From Prinia subflava (lineage: Eukaryota > Chordata > Aves > Passeriformes > Cisticolidae): a stretch of DNA of 64,000 nt. The stretch is taken from contig NC_086283.1 of the NCBI RefSeq assembly GCF_021018805.1, positions 56,844,705 through 56,908,704 of the forward strand, read 5' to 3'. The notes under the pieces are model-generated. The model saw only the letters and a program-made list of their open reading frames with translations. It made no database searches and was not told the origin of the DNA. Position 1 is the stretch's first letter. Each line of letters begins with the position of its first letter. Positions 35,161-50,300 of this stretch are shown here, piece by piece. Made by a program: the position numbers and the translations under genes.

Positions 35161-38100
35161 TACATTTTACAGGACTGGGGGCAGCTGTGCCGTGGGCTTG
35201 AAAAATGACTAAAGGAGAAAGAACAAGGTTTGCCATCTGCCCACCCCAACATACATCTGATACAGTCTTTCATAGTCCAGGCAGCACTTCTGAGGCATGT
35301 CTCTTCTCAGAATAAGGTCTAGTACCAGTAACTCATACTGTTTCTGCTTGCTCAGCCCCTGAGGTGGAAGAAGCTACCTGGCTGCACAGTTTTGCCCACC
35401 CCAGCACACACACTCCTTATTCTATGGTGGACATCAGGGCACCTGATGCATACTTTGTCAGAAGTGGCATTAACTGCAAAGTTAGTGCTGGTTTGCACGT
35501 CTTTTACTTTCAGTGTTTTACCATGTATTCAAAAAAGGGAACAGATGCATAAATATACAAAACCTTCTTACCCACATATTTTAGTCTTTTAAAATTGTTT
35601 TGTTTTTTTTAAATTAATTCCTGTCTCCTGACAGGAATTCCTCGCTGTGTGAGCGAGCTTCTATCCCTATAATATCTTAAAGCTTGTGCCTGACTGGCTC
35701 TTGGCTGCATTATATACTGCTCACATAAATTGTAAAACTGTCTTTGCACAGGTCAATTTGCTTCAGGTACTTAAGGAGTAGTATGTGGAAAGAATGGCAT
35801 GGGGAAGCAGCAATGCAGCAGCTTCTGGAGTATACAGGGCTTCATGAACTCACGGGCTGACCATGCCACTAATTTTCAAGAGCATGCATGTTTTTCCACC
35901 TAAACAGGCTGGATGCTAAATCAAATGCCTCCCCAGGCAACCACTGATACCAGCATGGGTAGAGAACTATGCTTTGAATTGTCTTCTACAGGAGGCTGCC
36001 TCAGTGCCCTCTAGAAGGGTAGAGACAAGCCAGCCATGTCAGGTATTAATGTAGACATCACTGATACATGACAGAGTTGTATCAGGCCAGAATACATGCT
36101 TAGTGATCATTTGAAGGAAAATACAGATAGATAATCTCACTGCGTGCTGCTCCACAAAGGATTTTGACTCACACAAGTAAAATTCTACCAGGAAAAAATT
36201 AGATCCATGTCTTGTAAAGTGAGTGTTTGAGAAAAAGGGGATGCTTTAATGCAGTCTAGAAAAAGACCAAGCCAAATTCTTCATGTAGCACATTATGCCT
36301 TGGCAAAAGTCTTGACTGTGAGATATTAAATCAATGAATTAGAATTTTCTAAATGTAGGGAGGTTTTCTAGACTAGAGACCTTAGCAATAGCAGTAAGTG
36401 CACTGATGCAGTTATGTATAGATTTTGAATCCTTTTGTATTTGATTTCTGGACTGAGTCTTTTGGGTGTACTCCATGTTTAAAGCTGCATACTTACAAGG
36501 CCAAGAAACTTCTTAAAGTGAAATCTGAAATTCTTACTGTCAATCTACAAAGTAAAATGGAGTTGTTACCAAGAACCTGGTGAAATAAAAAACTCCTTAA
36601 CACCAATATAGTATTAAGAAGCAGGCATTGTTTATTTGACTAGATGCACAGGAAGCTAGCTCCTCTGAAAGTCATGCATGAGGAGTTCAGGAAAGGTTTT
36701 GTTTACATACTGTATTTTACCTACATATACTTCGATTGTCCCAGAATACACATACATATGATAATCATTTCCCTAAAATCATTAACATATTTTCTCTCCC
36801 CTTTAGACATGTGCTCTTCTGTCCTGGGGATCTCTTCAGTGGTTCCTAGTGCTCCCTAGGGACCCCAATGTTAGGGCTGATCTATTAATTTATCAGGGCA
36901 TTGGGCTGGTGAACTTCCAGTTCTCCTTCTTACACAATGGGCATTGAGCAGTTTCGTAGGCCAATGGTCTTTGAGGAATAAGCATTGTGTTAGCTCACAG
37001 GTGTAGACAATTTATCATCTAGCAATAGGGTGGCAGGAGTCCCATATTGTAACAGAACAGTAACTTCACCTGGAGTGTTAGTATTGGGCTATGCATGCTA
37101 AAATAAATAAGTGCATCATGTTCTCAGCTCCAGAAATGAGTACTTCACCCCTGTGATTTCTCTGTCATTTGCCATTCTTTGCCTGTGGGAGAATTTTTGG
37201 TCTCCTCTCACAGTTTTGAAAACTGTCCTAAAAAACAGGTGTTGCTTGGCCCAAAATAGGAACTGAGGCAGGTATAAGTACTAACAGGGCAACAAGTCAC
37301 TGAGAAGTTTTGTTCTAAGCAGCTGGCTGAATGACAGAGTTAAATTGGTTGCAAGCCAAGGCACAGTAGCCTTGAGACAGACTCAGGAAGCAGAAGCCAG
37401 CCTGGAGTGCTGTGAGTAACTTAGATGTGCACTTACAGAACCCTTAGCAGCAGTTGCACTGTGCTCATTTTAGACACCTGTTTTCCTAAGCTGTATATTC
37501 CTGTAGATATTTTATAAGACAAGCCACACAGTCCCCAGTTGAGTTTTTCTTGGAATTATGATGTTGCCACTTCCTGAAATAGGATTTTTTAATCTCTTGA
37601 GTTTTCTTTTGGTTGCAAAGTAAACAAGTTGAGCTAACACCCAGGATGAAATCAGCAACATTTGGGACCGCAAACTTCATGGGTTTAGGTTTCAGCCAGA
37701 GCATATTATTATAGCTTTTTACTGTAATTTTTTTCCCCTACAAAAGTATGTTGGGCGTCATGCCAGCCAATTTTCTCTGTGGAGGTTTTTTTTGTTTCCG
37801 AAAAGAGATTTTCGGAGGTCTGAGAATCTAAGGCAGCTTGTGGATTTCTTCTAGATAGCTTCTAAACTCCTACTCTGTGAAATCCAAATTCCCCTTTTTC
37901 TGTTAGTGTTGCCAGAACATCTTAGAGCCCCCCGAATCACCACATGCCTTGAAAGACACAGCACAGTTTATCAGTTTTGTCTCCAATTTCAGAGCTTTTG
38001 GGTTTCAGCTCTCCTGTCTTTCACCCTTCCCACACAGCTAGGAAGCCTAGAAACTTGTTTCATTTCTCTTTCATGAAAATGGAGCTTCATATTTACTTCT

Positions 38101-41009
38101 GTACTTACAGAACCTGTAGTGAACTTGATGAAATTCTCAATTAAATCTCAGGCATTGGTACTACTGCTTCCTTGCTGCTTTGAAAGTGACGATTTTAAGT
38201 CTCTCAGTGTTGTCAAAAGTCTCTTAGCATGACTGTCAACTTAAATCTGTGGGAATGACCTAATTGAAAGAGGCTTCTGCAAAGAATATGAATCCTGCAT
38301 TCATGTTGTTTCCTACTTTTCATGCTGTTTAAGTGTTGCATAGTGCAAATTACATCAGAGGTTATATTGCACCATGGGAATAAATTTCAGAGTCTTACTC
38401 CAGTGAAAATTTTCTTGTTTTTAAGATAAACTCTGATTTTGCCACTTCCCGTTTCTAGATTTGCTTCATTTTCATGTACTCCCATGCCATTGTTTTGCAA
38501 CAGAGAAATACCATTTCATATTATTTATCCTAAATCATGCTGTACCTAAGATTATTTAAGGTACTATTGCTGTAGAGTCCTTGCACAACAGGTCTGAAGT
38601 CATAAGAGTTTTTTGTGTGTGACTGAAACATACTTCTTATAGGGAATCTACAAAGCATGATGTCAGGTTCATTCAACTGTCATTCAAGAAAAGCACAGAA
38701 CAGGTGATAGTGCATGATATTACCTTGCTCATAAAAATGCAATCAAATGAAATCAAGGCAGATTCTCAAATGTCATATGACTGAGTCTGCTGCAATGCAG
38801 GAGAAATATGGATATTGTTATTACACTTTTGCAGATGACCAAGAAGTGAAAACAACATATACAGAGCCATCCAGCAAATGAGGCCTTGGGGCTAATCAAA
38901 GAAAGCAATGTTTCCACCTCTTTAATTTTAACCATGTATGAAGTGATAAATAGTCTTTATACCTAGGAAAACATTGAACACTTAGGGAAATGCAACACTG
39001 AGAAATACAGCACACAATATCGTCCAACAGTGTCTTTCATCTCACCACTGTTAATCTGCAGCATTTAATGACCAGCTTGACACTATCATAAAAGTTCATC
39101 TCTAGCTTCTACAGGTTTTTAAAGAAACACCTTCCTCAAAGCAGAAATATGTTTGTGTTGTTTTTTGACAGTGGATCTGTAAAACACTAAGTGACAGGTA
39201 TTTTCATTTGCTAATAGACTTATTAACTGTTTTGCTATGAATCTGACTTTGTATAAACTTCCTTCTTGTGTGAAATAGCTCCCCTCTCCTACTTAGGATC
39301 CTCAGTAGTGAAAGCATGCCTACGTTAAGCAAAATGACTTTAATGTGCGAGGAGAAAAGTGATTTTTATGATATGTTAGGCTGACAGAGTAAATGTTCAT
39401 TTGTCTTCAATGTAGTGATCTTTAATGTGTAATGATTGCCTTGTCTACACTACAGCTTTGACAGGTGGGAGTTAAAATCTGTTTCATAATGGAAAGGCAG
39501 AATCATTTGACCAAAGCATGAATGTCTCCCTCAAGAAACTGCTGTGTAGCAGGGGGCACTGGGGGTGGAAGGTGGGGTGGTAAGTTGGCTTCCTGCTGGA
39601 GAAGGAATGTTAGGAGAAGGCATTTTGTGGGTATTGTGATTCATACAGCTTGTTCATTTTTAAGTGGTCTTGCAATTCTCTGTTGCTTGCCACACCACTT
39701 TTGCCCTTCCCCAACCATCAATATTCTCAAATGCCAAAACAGTTTTATGTCCCACTGCCTAATTTTGGAAGAACTAAGGGAAAGGGGCCTCAAAATCCTG
39801 TGTATTACAGCACCGTGTACCAACTGCCGATCAAGCAATCCTGGTAAACAGTAGAAAATTTGAAGACAGTAATATTCTGCATCTGTAAAGTAGCCAGCGA
39901 GTTTGTGGTAGTCAGAATAGAATAAGTCCTGGATGTAGTTGTAATACACAAAATTAATGAATTGGATATCCCAAAACCACAGGGATAAAGGAGGGTGAGT
40001 GCATTTCAAATAAGGATGAAAAGAATTTTCTTTAATTTTGAAATATTTTATACTGTAATAACAATTTATAGGCATCAGACTTTCCTCCCAATTACTTGAT
40101 ATAAAATTCCAGGGTAAATTGGAAAGAACTCTAAGAACTCTTTTATCAAAAATAGTAAGTACTTGAGATTAAAGTGGGGCTTTTGCATAACTGGATTTCA
40201 CACTGTTTTGCCACTTAGGTGAAATATGGATAATAGTTTTCTCAGTGTTATATTATACTTCCCACATACAAATTGCCATAAACAAAGTGAATATCCTCCA
40301 TAAATTATGCCTGCTCCACTTGCCATTTTGCCTTTTAAGAGAAGAAAAGTGCTTCTCTCTGCTAGATAGCCTTGGACAATGAGCCATCGAAACTGTTTTC
40401 AGGTGGAGTTTTCTGGCCAGACAAGCACAAAGAAACTGATATTTTTGACTTCAAAGCACGAATTCTGCAAAAGACTGCAAGGTGTAGGTGGCCACAGGGT
40501 ATAATACTAAAAATACCCTGACATTACATCTGGCATCATATGATCCATTTCACAGCAGTAATTCCAGTGTTGTTTTCTCCTTATGTAAATTAATGTCCAT
40601 CCATCAACAGTGTGAATGGAGTTTGATTGCTCCATTGTTCCAAGTTGAAATATAGCTCTGAAAACATATTTTTGTTATAAAATCTAGAAATGTAAACCAG
40701 CATCACCACACTTGCAGGTGTTGAGACAAATTGGGAATTTTCTGCCCTGAATAGATCACAGGCTAGGCAGCAGAGGCCAGGACAAAACAGCTAACTGGGA
40801 ACATGTTGCACACAAGAAGTAGCAGATTGTACTGAACTACAAAATCATTTGTCTTGGAATATAGTGGGTTGAAGTCACATGGGGGTTTTTTTCTGTCTTT
40901 CAGACTGAAAATACCATTTTAACATAGTACATATCACCTTAATTTAACCCAAAATAAAAATTTTAAAAATCCTGGCAATGGCAGTGGGAATTTACAATTC
41001 CAGAAGACA
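35161..41009. other. Non-coding sequence, no gene seen
   Basis: About 5.8 kb without a recognisable gene, RNA or transposon. Composition is AT-rich and even. Frames of up to 144 codons (minus strand 39641-40075) contain no family motif. The segment near 40540-40720 looks enhancer-like by eye. Confidence 0.45.
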
Positions 41010-41068
41010 AGAAAAAAAAAAAAGAGAAAACAAATCTGAAAAAAAAATCTGAAAATTTTCCTAAAGCC

Positions 41069-41095
<27 letters not shown>
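41010..41095. repeat. A-rich tract followed by 27-T run
   Basis: Interrupted A runs at 41012-41047 lead into an unbroken run of 27 T at 41069-41095. Together they can form a weak A/T fold-back. This may be oligo(A) from retroposition on either strand, but no body is recognisable. Confidence 0.9.
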
Positions 41096-41099
<4 letters not shown>

Positions 41100-44000
41100 G
41101 CTGGCAAACTCATGAAGTATAATTCTCAACTTAATTTTATTTCAAATGAAATTTTTTAGAAATTCAGTTAACCATTAGCTTATGAAATCATTTGTGATAA
41201 TAAAGCTGCAACCAAAAACTCTGGGACATGTGGAAGTTTTTCTCCTCTAGTATTTTTTGAACTTTCACTAAACTATTTCTTTTCTATCTGTGAAGAAAAT
41301 ATCTGTGAATTATGATGACATCTCTTGGCAAGTGCTGTCTTCACAATCATGTAGCTGTCAAAATATGTGATGAAGTCAAATGGCCTCAAGGGAAGAAAAT
41401 GTCATTCATTTGTCATCATGACAAGTGATATACCTCTGTGAGCTAGTCTGACAGATTAAAGTTTATCCCAGGAATCAAGAAACTTACTTTAATGATTGAA
41501 CTCTCCCACTTCACAGCCTTCGAGTTGTGTCCTTCTTCCTCCCTTTCTCCCTCACTCTGCACTTCACCCTAGACAATTTTGCTGGTTCTTCAATGTGAAG
41601 TTTCCACCTCAGACCCTTCCAGACAGCCAAACCCACTTCTCTTTCCTTGTGATGAGTCCATCCAGCTCTGTGTAATCATCTGCACTTTCCAAAACATTTT
41701 CCTTTTTTTTTTTTTTTCCTGAAACTCCAAAGTGCAGTCCCTTGATTTGTTATTCCACCTGCAACTGATGGTAAGGTTTCTGTGTGATGCCCTTGAAATA
41801 TTTTACTGCTAAAGAGCTACAGGCCTGTCTTTTTCCTTACTAGACAAGCCTTCCTCCCTCACTGTCTTTCCTGGATCATGCTCTAGGCCCCTAATCACTT
41901 TAATAACATTAAATGCTTCAGGACTGAGATCTCTGATGCAGAACTGCAAGACTAGGCAATTTTGAGAATCTTATCCTCAAACCTGCTGCTGGCAATTGTT
42001 TTGTGTTTGTTTTAGTTTTGTTTGATGAGTGGAAGGCAGAAAAGGAGGTGCTAAGTCTGGGAGGCAGGTATAGAAAGTGGGCATTTCTGCTATACAGGGA
42101 CAAAAGATGATTGTATGAACAGAGGTGAAGAAGTGATGTGCTCCATAGTAAAATGTATGTTTGTTGTGCTAATAGTTAAGCTAGGTGGAAATGTTAGTTT
42201 TTCTTGAAACTCTTTGTTGTCTGCCAGTGTTTCCCAGTGGAACTGTATTTTGGTTCAGAGAAATCGCAGGAATTTTAAGGGATTTCTAACCCTTAAAGCA
42301 CCTGTGTGTAATGGAATACTCTCTTTGCTTCCTGTAGTATATCCTGCTGGTGTGCTTTGATCTGGGTCTCACCTCCTTACACACTGAAGCTGCAGTTTGG
42401 AAAGGAAATAGAGTTAAAAAACTTCCCATTGAGACATTCCTCTGTGTTCTTGCAAATTGAGTAGATGATAGCAATAAATAACAGCATCCTTGTCATGTCC
42501 AGAACATCACTGACATTCCTACTTGTGTACCAAAGGACGAACAGAAGCTCAACCATGCTCTGCTACTCTGAGCAACCAGTCTGTGCACCTCAGCCCACCA
42601 AACACTACTGTTCTGATGCTTCTGCTGAGATCAAGGGTCCGAGATCAGACTCCAAAGATACTGCAGTATAAAATTAAATTTATAACAGCAAATAAGTAGG
42701 AGAAATGGAAGGATGGATCTATGGGCATATAAGTTGTTTGTAGTAAAGCTAACATGCAGAGATGGTGTTCTAAGTGCTCTTCCACACTTTATTCCTGATT
42801 AAGCTCCTTAAAAAATTTGGGTTGTATTCAGCGCTCAACACAACTATAAGAGTTTAACAGGATTACATCAGAAAGTTATTGCTAGAGAAGGGGGTAATTG
42901 ACAAAAAGATGTTGTCATGCAACTTTGTAGTTTACTGCCTGCAAAATGCCTTGAGTTGTTCCAGTGGTACCTGTATCAGAGCAATATATTGCCATTTACA
43001 GCACTCTGGGGAACAGTGTAATTCAGAAGAAAGCTGATCACTAGCTGCCATAGTGTCACAGCTTACAGCACCTGCTTTTTTGTTACTATCTCCTACACCA
43101 CTTGCATGGTCACTTTTACGTTCAGTTTTTCTCTTATCTGCAACTTTGGCAGCAGAACAAAACATTTGAGGTTAAACTGAATGATGCATCTAAGTACCAG
43201 GCCTTTCTTCCACAGCTGGGAGCTGTTTAGTACTGCAGCAACATGGGCTCAGCAATCTGTTCATCTACATGGGAATCAAATGTTTCTGTGCTTAAATGCG
43301 CCTCAGCCATCAGAATTTTTCACTAGAGCTAGGCATGAGTACAAGCATTTGCAGCAAGGAAAGGAAGGTTGTAAGCTCTTTCTATTGCCATGTCCTGAAC
43401 TTGGAATAAAGCCTGCTTGAATTATCCTGATATCAGAAATTTGCTTGGATGGGGGACTTTCTGTCTGCATACAAAGAGCTGGACCAAGTGTAACCCTTGC
43501 AGATCTGGCAAGGCAGAGGCAGCTTGATCCATATGTATCTTTCTTATATGAACCCTGGAGCCATTATTCAAACAAGGTATGTGCTGATCCATCTGCAAAG
43601 CACCAGGTCGGCTGATGGCAATGTCAACCTTTGTGAGTGATGGTTACAAATTCTGGCTAGGTGTGGAGAGTGCTCATTCATGTGAGAAGATTTGTGTTGC
43701 AACGGAAACACCACAAAGCTATACTTGTGGCCACGAAGGACTGGAGGAGTTCAGAGACAGAGCCTTGACCTGCAGTGCTTGTATACTGTGGCAGTCAGCA
43801 GTTTTGACAGGAGGAAAAACAATGGCTGTGAGAAGGGGAAAAGCTGGGAGTAGGAGCCATCTCCAGCTGAGGTGTGAAATATGGCATGGATGTGGAGCTT
43901 CAGAAAAAGCAGAGGAATCCTCTGCCATGAAAACAGAATAGGCAAGTTTCATGGGGTACTCTGCCTGAGAATTTAGTGCCCACAGCAGAGAGGTGACAAA

Positions 44001-44265
44001 CTTAGGTTTTGGATCTCTCCAGCATGAAAGGCTGCAGAGCACAAGCTGATCTTAGAAATAGAGTAAACAGGGCAAGTATTTAGAGCAGGAGTTTGATTTA
44101 GTCTAACAACTGAGAAGCCTCTGTCTTTACTACGGAAGATAAAAATCTGCAGGTGGAGGATATGGAAGCTGAGAGATGTATGTGATTGATCTGAGGGCTG
44201 AATGATAAAGGCAAATGTAGAGAGGGAGTTAACACATCCAGGGCCTGTGATACAACCTACTGCCC
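41096..44265. other. Non-coding sequence, no gene seen
   Basis: Contains a 15-T run at 41703-41717. The 108-codon frame at 43615-43941 has several Cys but no recognised domain or splice context. No other feature is supported. Confidence 0.5.
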
Positions 44266-44333
44266 TTGGTAAGGGGTGTTGGGGTTAGATGCTCTTTAGG
44301 GTCCATTCCAACCCCTTAACCTTCTATGATTTT
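44266..44333 (+). mobile_element. CR1 LINE 3' tail fragment
   Basis: The stretch runs GGGGTTAGATGCTCTTTAGG, GTCCATTCCAACCCCTTAAC and then CTTCTATGATTTT. This matches the CR1 3'-terminal sequence in order and spacing, including the TTCTATGA tail motif. Fewer than 70 bases remain, an extremely truncated insertion. Confidence 0.8.
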
Positions 44334-47300
44334 AAGATTTTAATAGTCTGGCAGAGGCACTGATTCAGGCATCCCCAAGACAAGGATGTAGTGCAGGGCA
44401 CATACAAGGATGGGAGGAGGTTCTGTGAAGGGCTTGCTTCAGCCTGTCGAGTCCCACAGGATGCCATGCCAGCTGTAGAAAATTTACTACTGACATAGGC
44501 TATGGAAAAAATAATGAGTGTTTGCAAAAGCTATGAGGTGGCCTGCGGCACTTCATTGTACCCAAAACTGTCTGCACTCGACCCTTTCCTCCCCCTCAAA
44601 ATGGGATTTATTACAAGATTGCTGTAGGAATCTTAGGTTTAACAGATTAGTAACATTGTGTACAAAGAGACAAAGTACACTCAGAAGGAAAAAAGAAGTA
44701 TGGAGTGATGTCTGTCCAAGAATTACAGCTGTAAAACTCAAAGGGATTTCACAGGTTTATGGTGAAGATGTATATGTTTACTAGCTTTCGTTAGTTTGCT
44801 AGCTAGAGTTTTCACATTCAGAAATAGGAAAAACCCAAAACCTGCTGTGTTCCTGCACAACTCTTCTGTAAGACGTTCAGGCATAAATGCTGAGTGTCTC
44901 AGTTGCTGGGTATCCCTTGATACTTTGAAAGGAATTATTCCTCACTACTCTGCAGTCACCCTTACCACATCCACAGAAAAATAGGACATCCCTGTAAGAT
45001 ACCTCTGCCTGGGCACCTCAAACCATCCTGGTTTCAAAGGCAATCCATACGCTCTGGGAAACATGCACACAATGGCTTCTCAGCATTCCGCTTACCGATT
45101 AATCCTGTGAGTCTGGCAGGACGTCCAGGGCTGACAGCTTGGAGAGCACAGTGTGCATTGCTGTGCAGTGAGCCAGGCCACGTGCAGTACTTCTGCTGGT
45201 GAGGTGACCTTGGCCGTGGAGACCTGGGTCTGCTTGGGTCTGCACCTGGGGGCCACAGCCCTCCTAACGGCAGCAAGCAGCTCAGCATGGGCTGCTGACC
45301 CTGAGGCTCAGCACAGGCTGCTGACCCTGCTGCTCAGCCAGCACCGAGAGGCAGGTTATTGCAGTGAGTCCTCATCAGTCTGTGCTGCTCCACAACACAA
45401 ATACTCTTCTGGATGCACTTAGAGCACTCTTTTGAGGTACAGAAAAATATTCTGCAGAAGCAAATGGCCTGAAAACGTTCTTAGGGTACTTAGAAGAATT
45501 GGCCTACAATTTCAGGTACATGTAAAGTGCCTGTTTTCTGGATTTACTTTTTGACTGAAACAGGTGGGCTCCCCCAAAAAGGGAAGCCAGCAGATTGCCT
45601 TGGGATGCTTTGTTTTGCCAAGCAGAATTGTCTCACGCAGACAAGTTCTTGTTGCTGATAGGTAGCACTGATCTTGCATTTCTGCAGTGTTATGTTGTTC
45701 TTTGGCCAAGGTTATTCATTCTGCTTTTTTTCCCTGGTGCACCCATCTCTCCATCTTTCCCTTAGTCAGAAGGACTGGTATTTGTCAGGTATGCCACTCC
45801 CTATCTTTGTTGTCTTCTTTTCCACTGCAAGCTTACAGTTTCACTGACTAACTTTTCCAGGTAATACTGAAGCTGTCAAGAGCAGTATAAACTACCCCTA
45901 CCCTCGTCCTCAGGTGAATTAGGAGAGAATAGGGAAGGTGCCTCTTTTCTTGTCAGTCACTACAGTAAAATCTCTCTTGTGGAAGGAATTTGGGGCTCCA
46001 TATTGTTTTGGTCCTATCCATCACAAATGGCACTTTAGCTACTGGGGATACCTGCTTTCAGAAGTTCTTATACGCTAAAGATTACCAAGAGTAAACTTCA
46101 CTAGAGATGAATATTTTACATCAACAATTAAATTTGCAATTCTTGAATTTCTCACTTGGAAAGCCTGTCATCTTAAATAGCTGATGTAATTGCTGGTTTA
46201 TAGCACTGACATGGACCAGAACAAATTCAGTGATGGCACTGAGCCGTTGGAGCTTTTCCAGCATGAGGAGATCTATCCATTTCATTTCTTCCAAAACCCC
46301 ACAATAAATTCCTTCTGTTAACTGATGTTTTGGACAATTGAAGGACAGTAAAAGATTTTACATTGAAGCACAGCCTAGATAAGTATGGACTGCATCTAAA
46401 TTGTCAAATCTATTTGTCAAAGGAAAAGGCTTGAAATGGTTACATATATGCTGTGCTTAATAACAATGTACGTGAAATAATTTTTGTTAGATAGACTGAC
46501 ATTCATACTTTCCAAAGCAATTGGTAATTAGAAGTGAGTGATAGTTCCAATGTGCTGGTTAATGATGGCTGTCATCCAAACATAGTAGTTCTGGACATTG
46601 ACAGATTCATTTGCTAGCAGCACGAAGACTGGCTTTTGAGTTGTAAATGTGTGCATGTGTCTTCCTCTTCCTCCTTGTCTCAAGAGTCATTTGTAATAAT
46701 TAAACACTCAGATCCTCCTGGAAATAAATAAAACTCAGGGAATTTACTCCCTTAGGTGCAGTATACCCCTGAACCTCTGCTCTACAAGTGTCAATGGACT
46801 TTTTATTTTTGCACATGGAGCACTGTGAGGAAACAGAAACAGCCAGATGTGAGGTGAGCCTGCTATCCCTTGACATCCTTATGTTGCAACTGAGTGTATG
46901 GGGAGAAAAGTACCTGAATTTGGCTGTGTATAAGTATAAACCCAGTGACAATTATGACCTTTATACTCAGAAAACCAGCCAGGAAATTGTAGAGATCCCT
47001 TCTTACCTTAGTTTCTAAACTGATCAGGTTCCCAATTTGAAATCTGAAGGATTGGGAAAGGATTAGGTACAGGAAATCTTACTTATCATGCACAATACGT
47101 TGAAGTTCTGCAGTTCTTCCTCCCAGGGGGATCAAAGCCTATTTCTTAGATAAAAGCAATTTTCTCAAGCGTAAGAAGTGGGAAATCGCTGAAAAAGTGA
47201 TTATCTAGATAATAACTGTGCAAAAATATGTTCACTGTAGTAAAAAATTCCCTCATGCCTCTCAAAAAAATGAAAATTGCTGAGAAGAGCATGATATACT

Positions 47301-50300
47301 AAGGACATGGCTCTAGGAAAATGTCAATGAGCAGTTAGCTGTGTATTACTAATGAAGGAGTAATTAAGAGTACATATTCCACATTTCATGGCCCTTCCTC
47401 TTCCATGATTTTCACTGTCTATATATGTAGTCACCAGTCTTAAATTTAATCATTTACTTCCATCAGAGCCAAACTTGGCTGGTAAAGAAATTCAAAATGG
47501 AAAAATCCATTGTGAAAGGGGATAAAATCTTCAAAGGCAGCTTCAATTCATAGCAATTCTGAGCTGGAAATGCAGCAAGGTTTAAGTATTTGCTTGTGAA
47601 CTGCCTTCAGTTTCATCAGTTAGGATTTATGTACTTAAGCTCACAGGTCTTCAGTGTCTGTCTGAGACTATTGTCCAAAACTTTTGAAATCCATGGCACA
47701 AACTAGGTGGGATGCCTCGCCTTCTCTCTTTCAGTCCCTTGAATATTTCGGTGCATAATGTTCTAAAAGGAAAAGTGACATCATCGCTATCAGTTTAATA
47801 AAAACTAACCGAGACTGGAAAATTCTACGTGCTTACCTGCAGGTATAGACCTGATTTCACACATACTCTTTGGGTATTAACTAACCACAGGAGTCCTTCT
47901 GAGGATGGCACTGTCTTCAAAAACTTTGCAATCCTTTGAGTTATAAATCTAAACACTTTTTTTTGCAACTTTCCAAGAATAAGCCACTCCTGGGATCTTC
48001 AGTATCTCTGTGCTCTTAGTGTCCATCACTGCTCAAGAATATTCTCATGGCTTTGTTTGGTCTCTCAGGCAATCTAGAGAGAAAACATTTTAGTAATCTG
48101 GAGAATCACTGTGCTTTGGATGCAGAATATGCTTGGAGAGTGGACAGTTTGCATTGTTTCTCTTTTACTGTTTTCTAAGGTCAGAGACATACAGAGTTCC
48201 CAAGATGAGTTTCAGCAGGGTATGCAGCACCGGTACTGTGGTAAAACTCCAGGCTATGGGAATGCTGAGGTGCTGGGGTTTAACTCTTCATGCGGCCCCA
48301 GAGGAAGCTGCTCCTGAAGTTGCCAGGCCTCAGATGTGAGAGTTATGGCCCTCTATCTCTTTAGGCATGGAAAGAAGGATATGAATTTTCAAATTTCCTA
48401 GTGCAATTTTAAAGGACCCTCTGGGGGTGTCAAATAAAGCTGTCAAGAGGTGAGGGCTGTGGTAAAGTTAGTCTCACATGCAGCAGTGTGAAAGATCATC
48501 CCATCTGAGGGCAGAACACACTCTCATTAGAGCAGTGGATGGTGTGTCTTGCAAGACAGCATGGGCTGGACAGGCTTGCAGAAGAGCCTCTGCATTCTCT
48601 CATACTATTCTGAGAACAGCATTTGCTGTTCAACTCAGAACAACCTACAAATTACTTACTTCTGAGAAGCTGTGCTTGAAAATGAACTGGGACAATCTTG
48701 TTAACTCTTCCAGCTGGCAATGTGCATCTGCAATGCAGAGTGAAAGAAAGTTAGGTCTTTCTTAAGTTTTTATTATTCTTATGAGTGCATAATTTATCCC
48801 AGGATAGTAGTTTTTGGCGTTTTAGGTTACAAGAATCTGTCTGACATTGTGGGACCCTTGCTAGCAACTGGTACAAATGTTCTGTTTTATGCACAGAAGT
48901 ATTGAATCAGAGAGTGTACAGTGCTGTATTTGTAGTTAAGAAGCTATCACAAATAACTTATCACATAAAAAATTTGCACAGGAATATCAGCCACTGGGTG
49001 AATATTAATTTCCCTATGAAGGATGCTTGGCTGAGTGAGAGCCCAAAACAGGCTAACCCCATGTCTGTGAAGCGCCTTGGAGAAGACTGGGCAGATTGGA
49101 AGGGGAAAGGACAGTACCAAGGGGAGGAGATCTGAGGGTGTGCTGGACTCTCATCAGCTCTGTTACAGCCAGTCAGCAGAAGCCTCCTGCTTTGGAGCAA
49201 ATACCTTAGCAAGGATGACAAGTTTCTCTGGAGGAGAGGGATGATCTGGAGATGAAAGAGCCTACTGCTACCCCAGAGAGGGAGCAGATGAAAGCAAACA
49301 TGGACAGACCAAATGGAGAGTTTGAGGAGGGCTGGCCTCTGGCTCTCCTAGAGCATGTTTTCCTGTGAGTGAAGTGCATTAGTAAAGCCCAGGGAGGCAA
49401 AAACAGTGCAGCTGCCGAGTCCCAGCTGGAAGAGCATGGGGCACACTATTTCCCAGATAAAAGTACTCTCAGAGTTTGCTTGGAGGTGTCTGCATAGCCT
49501 TCCATCATTTTTGCCTCTAACGAAGCAGGATTTGGAATGCATTTATCTCTGAACCATTAAAATATATCCATACTCAGAGGTCATAGTGCACTGGAGGGTA
49601 TCTAAGTTCCAGCCTGAGAGCAGAGAGTAGCTTGGGTGCATGGCAAAACCAAGGTTGTTCCCTGACTTCACCACACATTTCCTCGTTTATAAGGATTACT
49701 CTTATGCTCTGTCAGCGGTAACCTAAAAGCCCACAAAACAAGAAAAGTTGCATAGTGACTGGAAGAATTCCTGCCAAGTGGTGTCAGAGTGTTTAATCGT
49801 GAATAATGATTAAACATCCCCACTGTTCAGCTGGGAGGCTCAGCTGTGGTCCCACAGTAAACAAGGAGCTAGCTTCTTCCTCTGAAGAATAATAGTTATG
49901 TGCTTCTGAAATCAATGTTCTTTTACTTCACCTGGGTCACAATGCAACTATTTGAGTTTTGTCAGGTGGAAGCAGGTGGGTTTAGAGGTTAGACATTGGA
50001 TGAGAAAAATTAAAAGTGGCCTAATGTCTCTTTTTCAAACTTTAGATTAACTCTTAGTCTCAACCTCCATGTTTTTCTGGATTTGGGCTTGTGTTTTTGC
50101 CTGGTTTGTTTTTAAACTAGTTGCCATATGCTCTAAATATTGCAATGGGGTGTTTGTAGTGGAGGACGTAGTTTTCTGTTACTGGAGACTTCAGGGATAA
50201 TCCCAGGGAAGCCAATATTGTTCCAAATAAAGGAGAGTCAGCAAACCAGAATGTCATCTGCCCAGTCATTTTCAAATACTGAAAAATTCATATCATTTTA

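Noticed and set aside
43615..43941. Cys-containing 108-codon frame
   Set aside because: No spacing pattern of a known zinc or disulfide domain, no splice signals, and an equally long antisense frame.
49790..49816. Inverted repeat TGTTTAATC...GATTAAACA
   Set aside because: Nine-base arms are expected by chance many times in a window of this size.
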